Positions 34,378 to 43,584 of a DNA stretch of 64,000 bases are shown here, in pieces. Within the stretch, counting starts at the first letter, position 1; every line of letters begins with the position of its first letter. The translations under genes and the position numbers were made by a program. Location of the stretch: the NCBI RefSeq assembly GCF_042408735.1, contig NZ_JBHOQV010000136.1, positions 124,001 through 188,000 of the forward strand, read 5' to 3'. Origin of the DNA: Thermogemmatispora sp042408735 (GTDB taxonomy: Bacteria > Chloroflexota > Ktedonobacteria > Ktedonobacterales > Ktedonobacteraceae). The notes under the pieces are model-generated. The model was not told the DNA's origin. It saw only the letters and a program-made list of their open reading frames with translations, and made no database searches.

Positions 34378-35532
34378 TCACTGGAAGACATCCTTCGTCT
34401 TCTCGAAGAGATTGCGAAAGATATTCTTATCGTTCTGCTCGCTCTGCTCACGCTCCAGGCGAGCAAACTCTTCGAGAAGGCGCCGCATCTCCGGCGTCAG
34501 GTTGGTGGGAGTAACCACTTTGACGATCACATGCTGATCGCCGCGCGCGCTGCTGTGAACCACCGGCACCCCCAGGCCCTTCAGGCGGAAGGAGCGACCG
34601 CTCTGCGTACCAGGAGGAATCTTCAGGGTTGCCGTCTTGCCATCGATGGTTGGCACCTCGACCTCATCGCCGAGCGCTGCCTGGGTAAAGCTAATCGGCA
34701 GCTCATAGATGATGTCATTCCCCTGGCGCTTAAAGAAGGGATGGGGCTTAACGGTCAGAATCACATAGAGATTACCAGGCGTTCCGCCGCGGGCGCTGAC
34801 CTCGCCCTCACCGGTCACGCGCACATTGATCCCATCGTCCACACCGGCGGGGATATTGACCACCACGCGGCGATTATTGCGCACGCGCCCCTGGCCACGA
34901 CACTTCTCGCACGGCGTCGTAATCACGCGCCCTTCGCCACGGCAACGCTCGCAGACGGTGACATTGACAAACTGGCCAAAGATCGACTGCTGCACGCGCC
35001 GGATCTCGCCGGTGCCTCCACAAGAAGAGCAGCGGGCAGTCGAAGTGCCTGGCTGGGCGCCGCTGCCGTGGCAATGGGGACAGGTCTCCCAGCGAGGCAG
35101 CTCGATCTCCTTCTGGCAGCCAAAGACCGCTTCCTCGAAGGTAATCGTCAGCTCATAGCGAATATCAGCGCCCCGCTGCGGTCCCGTTCGGCGCTGCGAA
35201 CCTGCCGTTCCAGCGAAGAAGGTCTCGAAGATGTCGTTGAGGGTCGTGAAAGAGCCGAAGTCGCTGAAGCCGCCAAACCCGCCAAAGCCAGCCCCGCTGC
35301 CGTTGCCGACCCCGGCATGGCCGTAGCGATCGTAGGCCGCGCGTTTCTGCGGATCGCTCAGGACCTCGTACGCCTCATTGATCTCAATGAAGCGCGCTTC
35401 AGCGCCTGGCTCTTTGTTGGCGTCCGGGTGATACTGCTTGGCAAGCCGGCGGAACGCTTTCTTAATCTCTTCCTCGCTTGCGTGGCGCGACACACCCAGA
35501 ACTTCGTAGTAATCTCGTTTACCAGCAGGCAT
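34378..35532 (-). CDS. dnaJ: Chaperone protein DnaJ
   Basis: 384 aa. J domain with HPD in YHPDANKEPG, a Gly/Phe-rich segment (GSGAGFGGFGGFSDFGS), four zinc-binding repeats (CPHCHGSG, CSSCGGTG, CERCRGEG, CEKCRGQG) and the C-terminal substrate-binding domains. It stimulates DnaK ATPase and delivers unfolded protein. AAAGGA precedes the ATG. It follows dnaK by 26 bases and is co-transcribed with it. Confidence 0.97.
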   Translation of the reverse strand: MPAGKRDYYEVLGVSRHASEEEIKKAFRRLAKQYHPDANKEPGAEARFIEINEAYEVLSDPQKRAAYDRYGHAGVGNGSGAGFGGFGGFSDFGSFTTLNDIFETFFAGTAGSQRRTGPQRGADIRYELTITFEEAVFGCQKEIELPRWETCPHCHGSGAQPGTSTARCSSCGGTGEIRRVQQSIFGQFVNVTVCERCRGEGRVITTPCEKCRGQGRVRNNRRVVVNIPAGVDDGINVRVTGEGEVSARGGTPGNLYVILTVKPHPFFKRQGNDIIYELPISFTQAALGDEVEVPTIDGKTATLKIPPGTQSGRSFRLKGLGVPVVHSSARGDQHVIVKVVTPTNLTPEMRRLLEEFARLEREQSEQNDKNIFRNLFEKTKDVFQ

Positions 35533-35558
35533 CGACAGGTCCTTTTAACGTGAGAGAA

Positions 35559-37472
35559 CTACATTTCCTTGTACTCACCCTCAATCGTATCGTCCTGCGT
35601 CTTCCCCTGCGACTGGCCGTCTCCATCCCCACCGCTGGCGCTGGTAGAGGAGGAGCCATCGCTGCTCTCCGCCTGACGATAGAGGGCTTCGCTGACACGA
35701 TAGAAGCTCTGTTCAAGAGCCTCACGCGCCGCCTTGACGCGCGAGATATCGTCACCTGCCAAAGCGGCGCGCACCTCAGCGATTTTCGTCTCTAACTCGC
35801 TGCGCTGCTCGGAAGAGAGCTTCTCGCCCAGGTCGGCCAGGCTCTTCTCAGCTCTGTAGGCGGCGCTATCGGCCTGATTACGCTCCTCGACCTCCTGCTT
35901 GCGTCGGCGGTCCTCGGCGGCATGCTCCTCGGCCTCACGAATCATGCGTTCGATCTGCTCCTGAGAGAGACCACTGGAGGGCATAATGGTAATCTTCTGC
36001 TGACGTCCAGTGCCCTTATCGCGAGCCGAGACGTTGACGATCCCGTTGGCATCGATATCAAAGGTCACCTCGATCTGAGGCACGCCGCGGGGAGCTGGCG
36101 GGATGCCATCGAGGATGAAGCTTCCCAGCGAGCGGTTGTCTTTGGCGAACTCGCGCTCACCCTGCAGCACGTTGATCTCGACGCTTGGCTGGTTGTCGCT
36201 GGCCGTAGAGAAGATCTGGCTCTTGCGCGTTGGAATGGTCGTGTTGCGCTCGATCAGGCGGGTAAAGATGCCGCCCATTGTCTCGATGCCCAGGGAGAGC
36301 GGCGTCACGTCGAGCAGCAGGACGTCCTTGATGTCGCCGGTCAGAACGGCGGCCTGGATGGCGGCCCCCACGGCCACCACCTCATCGGGATTGACCCCGC
36401 GGTGAGGCTCGCGGTCAAAGATGCGCCGTACCAGGGCCTGAACAGCGGGCATGCGTGTCTGGCCGCCGACCAGAACCACCTCCTGGATATCGCTGGGGCG
36501 CACGCCGGCGTCGGCCAGGGCCTGCATCACCGGACCACGCGAGCGCTCGATCAGGTCCTCCACCAACTGCTCCAGCTTGGCGCGCGAGAGGGTCAACATC
36601 AAATGTTTAGGACCGCTGGCATCAGCGGTAATGAAGGGCAGATTGATCTCCGTCTGCAGCGAACTGGACAGCTCCTTTTTGGCGCGCTCGGCAGCTTCCT
36701 TGAGGCGCTGGAGCGCCATGCGATCCTGCCGCAGATCGATGCCGTGCTCCTTCTGGAACTCCTCGGCCATCCAGTTGATGATGCGCTGATCGAAGTCGTC
36801 ACCGCCCAGATGGGTATCGCCATTAGTGCTCTTGACCTCGAAGACGCCCTCTCCCAGCTCCAGCAGCGAGATATCGAAGGTACCCCCGCCCAGGTCGTAG
36901 ACGGCGATGCGCTCATCCTTCTTTTTGTCCAGACCGTAGGCCAGTGAGGCCGCCGTCGGCTCGTTGATGATGCGCAAGACCTCGAGGCCGGCGATGCGTC
37001 CGGCGTCGCGCGTGGCCTGGCGCTGGGCATCGTTGAAGTAGGCCGGCACCGTGATGACCGCCTGAGTCACGCGCTCGCCCAGATAGGCCTCTGCATCGGT
37101 CTTGAGCTTCTGCAGGATCATGGCCGAGATCTCCGGCGGGCTATACTGGCGCCCCTGGACTTCAACCCAGGCATCGCCGTTGCTGGCACGGACCACCTTA
37201 TAGGGAACGAGGGCGCGATCACGCACCACCTCGGGATCATCGTACTTGCGCCCCATGAAGCGCTTGATCGAATAAATGGTGTTCTCGGGATTCGTGATGG
37301 CCTGCCGCTTCGCCATCTCGCCAACAAGCCGCTCGCCGTTCTTCGTCACCGCAAAGACGGACGGCGTCGTACGCGAGCCCTCGGCGTTGGGGATCACCAC
37401 CGGCTCGCCGCCTTCCATAACAGCAACACAAGAGTTCGTCGTCCCAAGATCAATGCCAATAACTCGTGGCAC
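35559..37472 (-). CDS. dnaK: Chaperone protein DnaK (Hsp70)
   Basis: 637 aa. ATPase domain: GIDLGTTNSCVAV, VITVPAYFNDAQRQATRDAG, AVYDLGGGTFDISLLE and VVLVGGQTRMPAVQ. Then LLLDVTPLSLGIETMGG leads into the substrate-binding beta domain and a helical lid, with a Ser/Gly-rich tail ending DDTIEGEYKEM. The start is a GTG with GGAGG five bases upstream. grpE, which usually lies between hrcA and dnaK, is missing here; the gap is an unannotatable 396 bases. Confidence 0.98.
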   Translation of the reverse strand: MPRVIGIDLGTTNSCVAVMEGGEPVVIPNAEGSRTTPSVFAVTKNGERLVGEMAKRQAITNPENTIYSIKRFMGRKYDDPEVVRDRALVPYKVVRASNGDAWVEVQGRQYSPPEISAMILQKLKTDAEAYLGERVTQAVITVPAYFNDAQRQATRDAGRIAGLEVLRIINEPTAASLAYGLDKKKDERIAVYDLGGGTFDISLLELGEGVFEVKSTNGDTHLGGDDFDQRIINWMAEEFQKEHGIDLRQDRMALQRLKEAAERAKKELSSSLQTEINLPFITADASGPKHLMLTLSRAKLEQLVEDLIERSRGPVMQALADAGVRPSDIQEVVLVGGQTRMPAVQALVRRIFDREPHRGVNPDEVVAVGAAIQAAVLTGDIKDVLLLDVTPLSLGIETMGGIFTRLIERNTTIPTRKSQIFSTASDNQPSVEINVLQGEREFAKDNRSLGSFILDGIPPAPRGVPQIEVTFDIDANGIVNVSARDKGTGRQQKITIMPSSGLSQEQIERMIREAEEHAAEDRRRKQEVEERNQADSAAYRAEKSLADLGEKLSSEQRSELETKIAEVRAALAGDDISRVKAAREALEQSFYRVSEALYRQAESSDGSSSTSASGGDGDGQSQGKTQDDTIEGEYKEM

Positions 37473-37868
37473 AGTTGCCTCCTACAAAGTCGCAAGATTT
37501 GCTGCGCTGGCCGGGGGAGAGAACAGCAGGATGATCGAAAGGAGCCGCCTGTCCGTTCTAGCTCTATCACGCGGTCTGCTTGCCTACTGAGACGATGGTT
37601 TTGGTTGGGTATGGCACCCCGCTTCCACCCACCAGAGCAGGCGGGTCAGGCGAACGCGCAAGCGGTCTTACCCGGGAACGATCCTGGCGGGCCGCCTTCT
37701 GCGGACCTGTCTGTCTGCCGACCACCCTCGACTCCCCGGCTCACGACCCAGCGGCCCATCGCGCCCCCCCGCTCCTCTTTCTTCCTTCTTCCCTACTCCC
37801 ACCATAGCCAGTACGCTTGTCGCTCGTTCGGCGGTCCAGCCCGCTCCAGAGAGGGGAGAGACGCCTGC
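37473..37868. other. 396-base gap between hrcA and dnaK, no gene
   Basis: This is where grpE normally lies. No GrpE-like frame is present. The sequence is GC-rich with a run of seven or more G on the minus strand. No CIRCE element or clear promoter was seen, so dnaK may depend on read-through from hrcA or on a promoter I cannot recognise. Confidence 0.4.
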
Positions 37869-38978
37869 TCACAGGCCATAGCCCTGCTCCAGCAGGTCGT
37901 TCATCACCTCGACCATATAGCGGACAACTGCCACAGCCCGCCCGTACTGCATGGGCGTGGGGCCGATGACACCCAACAGGCCGCTGAGCTTATCCTCGCG
38001 CCCATAGCGAGCGACGACCAGGCTGACATCCTTCATCTCATCCCATTCATCCTCTCCACCGATGATCACCTGCACCCCATCGGACTCGCGCACGTGTGAG
38101 GCCAGAGCTGGCAGAAAGCTCTTCTCCTCCAGCACCTTGATCACTTTGTTGACACGCTCGCGCCGCTCTTCTTCCAGCGCGCGGTGACTACGCTCACGGC
38201 GCTCTTCATCGCCGGCCCGGCCTCGCCCATCAGGCGGCTCTAGAATGTTGAGGACACCCTCACGATAGAAGAGATCACCGACGAGACGGCTATGCTGCTC
38301 AAGCAATTGGGCGATCGCCGTGCCGATCAGCTGCTCCACCGGAGAGAAGCCCGGCCTCTCCAGGATCGCCATGACTTCGGCGGCACTCTTCCCCTGGAAG
38401 AGCTTGTTGAGGCGCGTTGAGATGGCGCTCAGATCCTCTTGCTTGTAAGGCGTCTCCAGCAACAGGCGCCGCTGCCTCACCGTGCCATCGCTCATCACCA
38501 GAACCAGATGGGCCGAGTAATCGGAGACCGAGAGGACTTCAAAGTGCTTGAGCTGCCCTACGCTGGCCCGCGGCGGCGTCATCACGGCAGCGCTGTGGAG
38601 CATGCGCGCCATGACGGAGGCCGTCAAACGCACCCACTGATCAAGCTGATCCTGAACCTGATAGAACTGATGCCGGATTAGCCGCTGCTCCTCTAAAGAG
38701 AGCGCCGACTCCTCCATCAGATGCTCGACAAAATAGCGATAGCCCTGATTGGTCGGCACTCGCCCAGCCGAGGTATGCGGCTGATAGATCAGCTTCGCCT
38801 CCTCCAGGCCCGCCAGCTCGTGACGCACCGTTGCGGAACTGTACTTGAGACCATACTTGCGCACCAGCGTCTCAGAGGCCACCGGCGTGCCTGTGTGGAT
38901 GTACTCCTCGACCAGCGCGCGCAGAATCTCTTGTTTGCGTGGACTCAGCGGGATCGACATCGGCTCACAGGCCCCCAT
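37869..38978 (-). CDS. hrcA: Heat-inducible transcription repressor HrcA
   Basis: 369 aa. The N-terminal winged helix (SPRKQEILRALVEEYIHTGTPVASETLV, YSSATVRHELAGLEEAKLIYQPHTSAGRVPT) and the C-terminal HrcA core ending VIGPTPMQYGRAVAVVRYM are well conserved. It is somewhat longer than the usual 340-350 residues because of an Arg/Glu-rich insert (RRERSHRALEEERRERVNK). It represses heat-shock genes by binding inverted repeats and is released on heating. The start is uncertain between 38978 and the ATG six codons later. Confidence 0.95.
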   Translation of the reverse strand: MGACEPMSIPLSPRKQEILRALVEEYIHTGTPVASETLVRKYGLKYSSATVRHELAGLEEAKLIYQPHTSAGRVPTNQGYRYFVEHLMEESALSLEEQRLIRHQFYQVQDQLDQWVRLTASVMARMLHSAAVMTPPRASVGQLKHFEVLSVSDYSAHLVLVMSDGTVRQRRLLLETPYKQEDLSAISTRLNKLFQGKSAAEVMAILERPGFSPVEQLIGTAIAQLLEQHSRLVGDLFYREGVLNILEPPDGRGRAGDEERRERSHRALEEERRERVNKVIKVLEEKSFLPALASHVRESDGVQVIIGGEDEWDEMKDVSLVVARYGREDKLSGLLGVIGPTPMQYGRAVAVVRYMVEVMNDLLEQGYGL

Positions 38979-39046
38979 CTCTCGCTCTACCCGGCCTCGG
39001 CCCTCGCTCTTTGCCGGGTTGCTCAGGCATCAATGAGGCCAAAATA

Positions 39047-39110
39047 AGTGCTAGCAGTCTCTTTGTGAGACTGCAAGTACAGCATAGCACTCGACAGAAA
39101 GGATTGTCAA
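39047..39110 (-). promoter_or_regulatory. hrcA promoter with everted CIRCE-like half-sites
   Basis: Minus strand: TTGACA (39110-39105) and TATGCT (39086-39081), 18 bases apart. GAGTGCTA (39092-39085) overlaps spacer and -10, and TAGCACT (39053-39047) lies about 30 bases further on. These match CIRCE half-sites, but in the order AGTGCTA...TAGCACT, the reverse of the classical arrangement. Between them is a perfect eight-base hairpin (GCAGTCTC/GAGACTGC, five-base loop). Confidence 0.5.
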
Positions 39111-39189
39111 GGGGCAGGGACTCTCGGCTCCCGCCGCCTCTCGCTCCCGCACAAGGGGACAGCGAGCGACGATCCTCTCAAGTCCGAGA

Positions 39190-39218
39190 TTGACAAATCA
39201 GCATCTATATACTAGAGT
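39190..39218 (+). promoter_or_regulatory. Promoter of the secreted DUF2690-like protein gene
   Basis: TTGACA (39190-39195) and TAGAGT (39213-39218), 17-base spacer. The leader is about 70 bases. Confidence 0.6.
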
Positions 39219-39292
39219 ATCAATGAGGTTCTTTGAAAAGTCAATCTCCCTAAGTGGACCTCATATAAACAAGGCTATGGAGGTTAGCAAAG

Positions 39293-39844
39293 ATGCTATT
39301 TCCTCAGCGAAACTGGCTCATTCCCCTCTCTGTGTTACTAGTTGTCCTCACGATTCTCTTCCCTACTCTGCTCTCCCCGCCCACTGCACACGCTCAGGCC
39401 CATATCAGCAGCAATCAGAGCGTTCAGCCCCACTACTATCCACCCGCCTGCCAGGATGAGGACTGCTACGGGCGCGATCCGTACGCGAATGCCTGTGGTC
39501 AACCCGGCACCCTGAACGATGTCACACTGAAGGCGGTCGACATCTGGACCGGTGGGCCCCAGGGAGGCGGTATCTGGATCGGTCAGCTTTACAATTATTT
39601 CTCGTCGTACTGTGTGGCCAACTGGGCCGTTGTCTGGCTCAAAGCCCCTTATGCTGTCTCAATTCGTATCTCGACAGCTGGCACCACCGAGCATCAGTGC
39701 TATCCTGAGAACTGCACCAGCTACTATACGGGCCGCGCCTTCCCGGCCTGGACCAACATGGTCAACGGCTCGGGTCTGACCACGGCCTGCGCGAGCCTGG
39801 CTATCTGGGGTTCTCTCTCTCGCCAGGTCTGTGTCAGTCAATAA
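39293..39844 (+). CDS. Secreted Cys-rich protein, DUF2690-like
   Basis: 183 aa. A signal peptide ends near PPTAHAQA. The mature part has about eight Cys and the pattern C-x4-C-YGRDPYANAC, a beta segment with GGGIWIGQLYN and SSYCVANWAVVWL, which resembles DUF2690 domains found in secreted proteins of Gram-positive filamentous bacteria. Their function is unknown. GGAGG lies nine bases before the ATG. It stands alone with its own promoter and a large terminator-like hairpin. Confidence 0.72.
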   Translation: MLFPQRNWLIPLSVLLVVLTILFPTLLSPPTAHAQAHISSNQSVQPHYYPPACQDEDCYGRDPYANACGQPGTLNDVTLKAVDIWTGGPQGGGIWIGQLYNYFSSYCVANWAVVWLKAPYAVSIRISTAGTTEHQCYPENCTSYYTGRAFPAWTNMVNGSGLTTACASLAIWGSLSRQVCVSQ

Positions 39845-39973
39845 AGGTGCCCAGCCTCTCTTTCCTCGCCAGGTTGGTCTGGCCAGCCGCGGTCAGGCCA
39901 ACCTGCCTGGAGCAGGGTAGCCCCCATAACAGCCGACCACCACACGATTCAGCCCCAGCACAACACAACAAGC

Positions 39974-40044
39974 AGCGGGTCCTTCTCCCGGCCGCTTTCC
40001 TCCAGGAGGGCCTTCGCCGGAAGAAGAGACCCGCTTTGGGGTTT
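39974..40044 (+). terminator. Long hairpin terminator
   Basis: AGCGGGTC (39974-39981) pairs with GACCCGCT (40028-40035), extended by CTTCTCCCGGC with GCCGGAAGAAG (one mismatch), then TTGGGGTTT. It lies 130 bases after the DUF2690-like gene. A separate eight-base hairpin (GCCAGGCC/GGCCTGGC, 40057-40079) lies between the convergent genes. Confidence 0.55.
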
Positions 40045-40111
40045 CCCTGATCGATCGCCAGGCCCTGCGCTGGCCTGGCCCTCTGGCCGCCGGGGCTATC
40101 CTCGCCCAGGC

Positions 40112-43100
40112 TCAGGGCTGAGGCGTCGCCGTCGCCGTAGGGGTGCTGGTGGGCGTTGCCCCATTGCCATTGTCCTGATTCATGCCTGTGCCCCCGTTCG
40201 TCCCGCTCGACGAAGTGGTGGTTGCCGGCAGACCACTCTGCTGGGGATATTCATCGTCCAGCATCACATCGCAGTAGCCGCTGCCCTGCAGGCCATTGAC
40301 CGTATTGACACACATCTTTTTGACGCCCGAGGGGGCGCTAAAGAAGTAGTCATGGTAGGGCGACTTATAGGAGCCACAGGGGATATTAGCCCCGTCCATG
40401 TTGCAGGCCCCCATCACCCGCTCAATGACGCTGTGCCAGATCGGGGCTGCGCCCGTGATACCGATCACGTTGCCGCGGAACGGCTCGTTATTGGCGTTGC
40501 CGGCCCAGACACCTACCACCACATCGGGGGTATAGCCAATGGTCCAGTTATCCTTAAAGTTATCGGTCGTACCGGTCTTGGCAGCCACATCGGGCACCTG
40601 GCCATTGGGCAGGCGCCAGTCCCACATCGACAGCGTGTGGTCGCCGCCGAATTCCTTGGCACGCGCCGCCTCATCTGAGAGGACGTTGGTCATCATATAG
40701 GCGATCTGAGGACTCAGGACGCGCGTGGCAGGGGGATGGCTGGTATCGTAGTGATAGAGGTGGTGACCGTAGTTATCCCAGATATCGAGCACGCCCTGGG
40801 GGGGCACCCGCATCCCGCCATCGGCGAAGACCTGGTAGGCTCCAGTCATCTGCAAGAGCGGCACCTCGGCGGTGCCCAGAGCCAGGCTCGGGAAGAAGCA
40901 ATCCTGGTAGGTGAGATTCGGGTTATTCTTGCTTCGGCGGCAGGCCGGCAGATCATAGTCGCGAATAGCCGTGATCCCCATGCGCTCAGCCATAGTGATC
41001 ACGTTCTGCACGCCGGCGAACTCCATCGCCTTAACGGCTGGCACATTCAGGGAGTTCTGCAGAGCTTCTCGGATGGTTGAATTCCAATTATGGTAGGTAT
41101 TGCCGTAATCGGTCGGATGATAGGCATTGTTCTCAGGGTCAACCAGGGGATTCTGATTGTTGTAAGGGAAGTAGGTTTTGACGTCCGGCAGAACAATGCC
41201 AGGATACCAGCCCATCTGGAAGGCGGTCGCATAGACAATCGGCTTGAAGGACGAACCCGGCTGGCGCGGCGAGAGGGCGGCGTTAACCTGCCCCTTGATC
41301 TCGGGCTTATTGGAATTCCAGTCGGAGCTGCCAGCCATAGCCAGCACCTCGCCCGTCTTGGCATCCATGACGACCACGGCGGCATCGTTGACATTGTTAA
41401 CGGTACTTAAGGGGCCGCAGCCAGTATAGCTGGCAAAATAGCGACACTCGACCTCATTGAGATGGCGATCGATGGCCTTCTCGACAAAGGTCTCTAGATT
41501 GACGTCGACTGTCGTCCGAATGTTGAAGCCGCCGGTCAGGAAGGCCACTTTACCGGCCTGCATGTCCCCATGACCAAGGGCCTCCTCGAGCTGAGTGATG
41601 ACCCAGAAGACGAAGTGAGGTGCCCGAATAGTGTTCACATACGGATGGAACTTGAACTGGGCCGAGATGGCCTCGACTTTGGCGGCAACCTCAGGCGTGA
41701 CCTGCCCGACGCCATCCACGACCATGCCGAGCTTGATCATCTGGTTGAGGACGTACTTCTGACGATTGAGGGCGCGCTCCGTGTTGCCCGGGATCACGTG
41801 CTCCAGCGAGGGATCGTAGTAATCGGGATTCTGCGGCAGGCCAGCCAGGAAGGAGGCCCGCGCCAGGCCCAACAGGGGATCGTGCTTGCCGGTTTTCAGG
41901 TCGACATCCAGATAGCGAATGCCCGGAATACAGTTGAAGTGAACATCGCAATGAGGCTTGAGATCAAAGTAGTCTTCGACCGCCGCTTCAATGCCCAGCT
42001 CCTGGGCCCCAAAGGGAGCCACATTAAAGTACATCTCCAGGATCTTCCACTTGGGATACTGCTGGGTCAGGGCGATGGCCAGGGCTGCCTCGGTGATCTT
42101 GCGCGAATAGGAGTATTGATCGTCGTGAGTGAGGTTCTTGATCAGCTGCTGGGTCAAGCCGCTGCCGCCGCCGTTGTGCTCAAGGAAAGCGCGCAGAATC
42201 CCTTGAGGATCAAAGCCGGCGTTCTCCCAGAAGGTCGGGTCTTCGGCAGCGATCATCGCCTGCTGCATGACCATAGGAATATCCTTATAAGCCACTGGAG
42301 TACGCCGCCCAGCGTACTGGCTCTCCGTATCGTAGGCCTGATACAGCAGGTTCATGTTGCGGTCGTAGATGCGCGAGGTCTGACTAACATGCTGGTTCGC
42401 TAGCTGCTGCACGCGCGGATATTGCTCCTGATAGTAGGCGTAGGCCGAGGCTCCCCCCGTCGAGAGAAAAATCAGGACGAGCACGGCCACCACTGAGACC
42501 ACTACCGTTACCGCTCGCCGTGGACCAAACTGCTGGCTCTTGAGACGCTGGCGACGACGGCGCCGGAGCATGGAAACACGCAGGGTGCGCGAGCGACGCC
42601 AGGGGCGGGCTTTCTGGCCACCCGCTCGCTGAGCCGGGGGAGTTGGCCTCTCCAGCAGGCCCGTGCCAGGGCGAGCGTTCGGGCCGGCGCCGGCAGCGGG
42701 CAGGCCCGGAGAACGCAGCAACTGCGACTGGGTGAACGGACGCGCCGGCTGAGGTTGAGGGCCGAAGCCCATGTTGCCAGCTACGGCCGCAAATTTGCCA
42801 GACCAACGGCGCACGACGTTGGAGACGTTGGAGACCCAATTATTGTAGCGCCCCGAAAGCAGGCCGGTGCGCCTCGGCTGCCCCTCCTGATTGCCCGGAC
42901 CAGCCTGCAGTGGCAAGGGGGTCGGCGCATTGCCCGCCCCCTGCGACGCGCCTGGATAACCCGGCTGCGGCACCTGAGGGGCGTTCAACCCCGACATCGA
43001 TGGCTGCGAAGGCTGGGCGGACGCTCCTCCACCGACCTGCTCGCCATAGCGACGTAAGAGGCTCCCCGTCGCTCTCCCTTGCTGATGACCGTTATAGCCT

Positions 43101-43147
43101 GACCCTTCAGGATAGTTGAACGGCTGCTTCCACTGACTGTTGCTCAT
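40112..43147 (-). CDS. Class A penicillin-binding protein (transglycosylase/transpeptidase)
   Basis: 1011 aa. The first 210 residues are Pro/Gln/Gly-rich, basic near the end, and cytoplasmic, followed by one membrane span (VVSVVAVLVLIFLSTGGASA). GT51 domain: AAEDPTFWENAGFDPQGILRA, GGSGLTQQLIKNL, RKITEAALAIALTQQYPK. Transpeptidase: SSFKP (active-site SxxK), SLN (SxN) and AAKTGTTDNF (KTG). The tail is Ser/Thr/Pro/Gly-rich. It polymerises and cross-links peptidoglycan. The long cytoplasmic extension is unusual and contains RRTGLLSGR, like a motif in the LamG-type kinase. Confidence 0.93.
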   Translation of the reverse strand: MSNSQWKQPFNYPEGSGYNGHQQGRATGSLLRRYGEQVGGGASAQPSQPSMSGLNAPQVPQPGYPGASQGAGNAPTPLPLQAGPGNQEGQPRRTGLLSGRYNNWVSNVSNVVRRWSGKFAAVAGNMGFGPQPQPARPFTQSQLLRSPGLPAAGAGPNARPGTGLLERPTPPAQRAGGQKARPWRRSRTLRVSMLRRRRRQRLKSQQFGPRRAVTVVVSVVAVLVLIFLSTGGASAYAYYQEQYPRVQQLANQHVSQTSRIYDRNMNLLYQAYDTESQYAGRRTPVAYKDIPMVMQQAMIAAEDPTFWENAGFDPQGILRAFLEHNGGGSGLTQQLIKNLTHDDQYSYSRKITEAALAIALTQQYPKWKILEMYFNVAPFGAQELGIEAAVEDYFDLKPHCDVHFNCIPGIRYLDVDLKTGKHDPLLGLARASFLAGLPQNPDYYDPSLEHVIPGNTERALNRQKYVLNQMIKLGMVVDGVGQVTPEVAAKVEAISAQFKFHPYVNTIRAPHFVFWVITQLEEALGHGDMQAGKVAFLTGGFNIRTTVDVNLETFVEKAIDRHLNEVECRYFASYTGCGPLSTVNNVNDAAVVVMDAKTGEVLAMAGSSDWNSNKPEIKGQVNAALSPRQPGSSFKPIVYATAFQMGWYPGIVLPDVKTYFPYNNQNPLVDPENNAYHPTDYGNTYHNWNSTIREALQNSLNVPAVKAMEFAGVQNVITMAERMGITAIRDYDLPACRRSKNNPNLTYQDCFFPSLALGTAEVPLLQMTGAYQVFADGGMRVPPQGVLDIWDNYGHHLYHYDTSHPPATRVLSPQIAYMMTNVLSDEAARAKEFGGDHTLSMWDWRLPNGQVPDVAAKTGTTDNFKDNWTIGYTPDVVVGVWAGNANNEPFRGNVIGITGAAPIWHSVIERVMGACNMDGANIPCGSYKSPYHDYFFSAPSGVKKMCVNTVNGLQGSGYCDVMLDDEYPQQSGLPATTTSSSGTNGGTGMNQDNGNGATPTSTPTATATPQP

Positions 43148-43503
43148 CGATTCGCAATCCCCTCACTGAGACTCCGTGTATACCACCGCTCGGCTGTCAA
43201 TAAGCCAGAACGCCGGCTCCAGGGAGAGAGGTCCACCCCCTTTGCTTGCTCCAACCAGCATGGCAAGCCTGTAGTCCCGCTTGCTTCCCTCTTCTCATGT
43301 CCACCAGAAATACGACGTGCCTGGTTTGCTCAGCAATCTATCGGACGTAGACACAATAGCACACGGTAAGATAATTGCCTACCGCTATCCCCCTTTCAGG
43401 CCATGCCCGCCGACTCCCTTCGCCCCCCGCCAAATATTCCCCTGCAATGGTCGCAAACCACCCTAGACCACGATGCACGCCAGAAACTCTACCAACTCAT
43501 AGC
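43148..43503. other. Divergent intergenic region of PBP and gluzincin genes
   Basis: On the minus strand, TTGACA and TATACA lie close to the PBP start but only 12 bases apart, too near for a standard promoter. Nothing else was recognised. Confidence 0.3.
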
Positions 43504-43532
43504 TTCACATCTCCAGATTAATCATGTACAAT
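43504..43532 (+). promoter_or_regulatory. Promoter of the gluzincin gene
   Basis: TTCACA (43504-43509) and TACAAT (43527-43532) with a 17-base spacer, about 50 bases before the ATG. Confidence 0.55.
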
Positions 43533-43584
43533 ACATGGGACAATAGAAGCCTGGGCCGTTCTCTTGCGAAGGAGCAATATAGAC

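Noticed and set aside
39047..39091. Canonical CIRCE element
   Set aside because: The half-sites are in the wrong order and too far apart, so only a CIRCE-like arrangement is reported.
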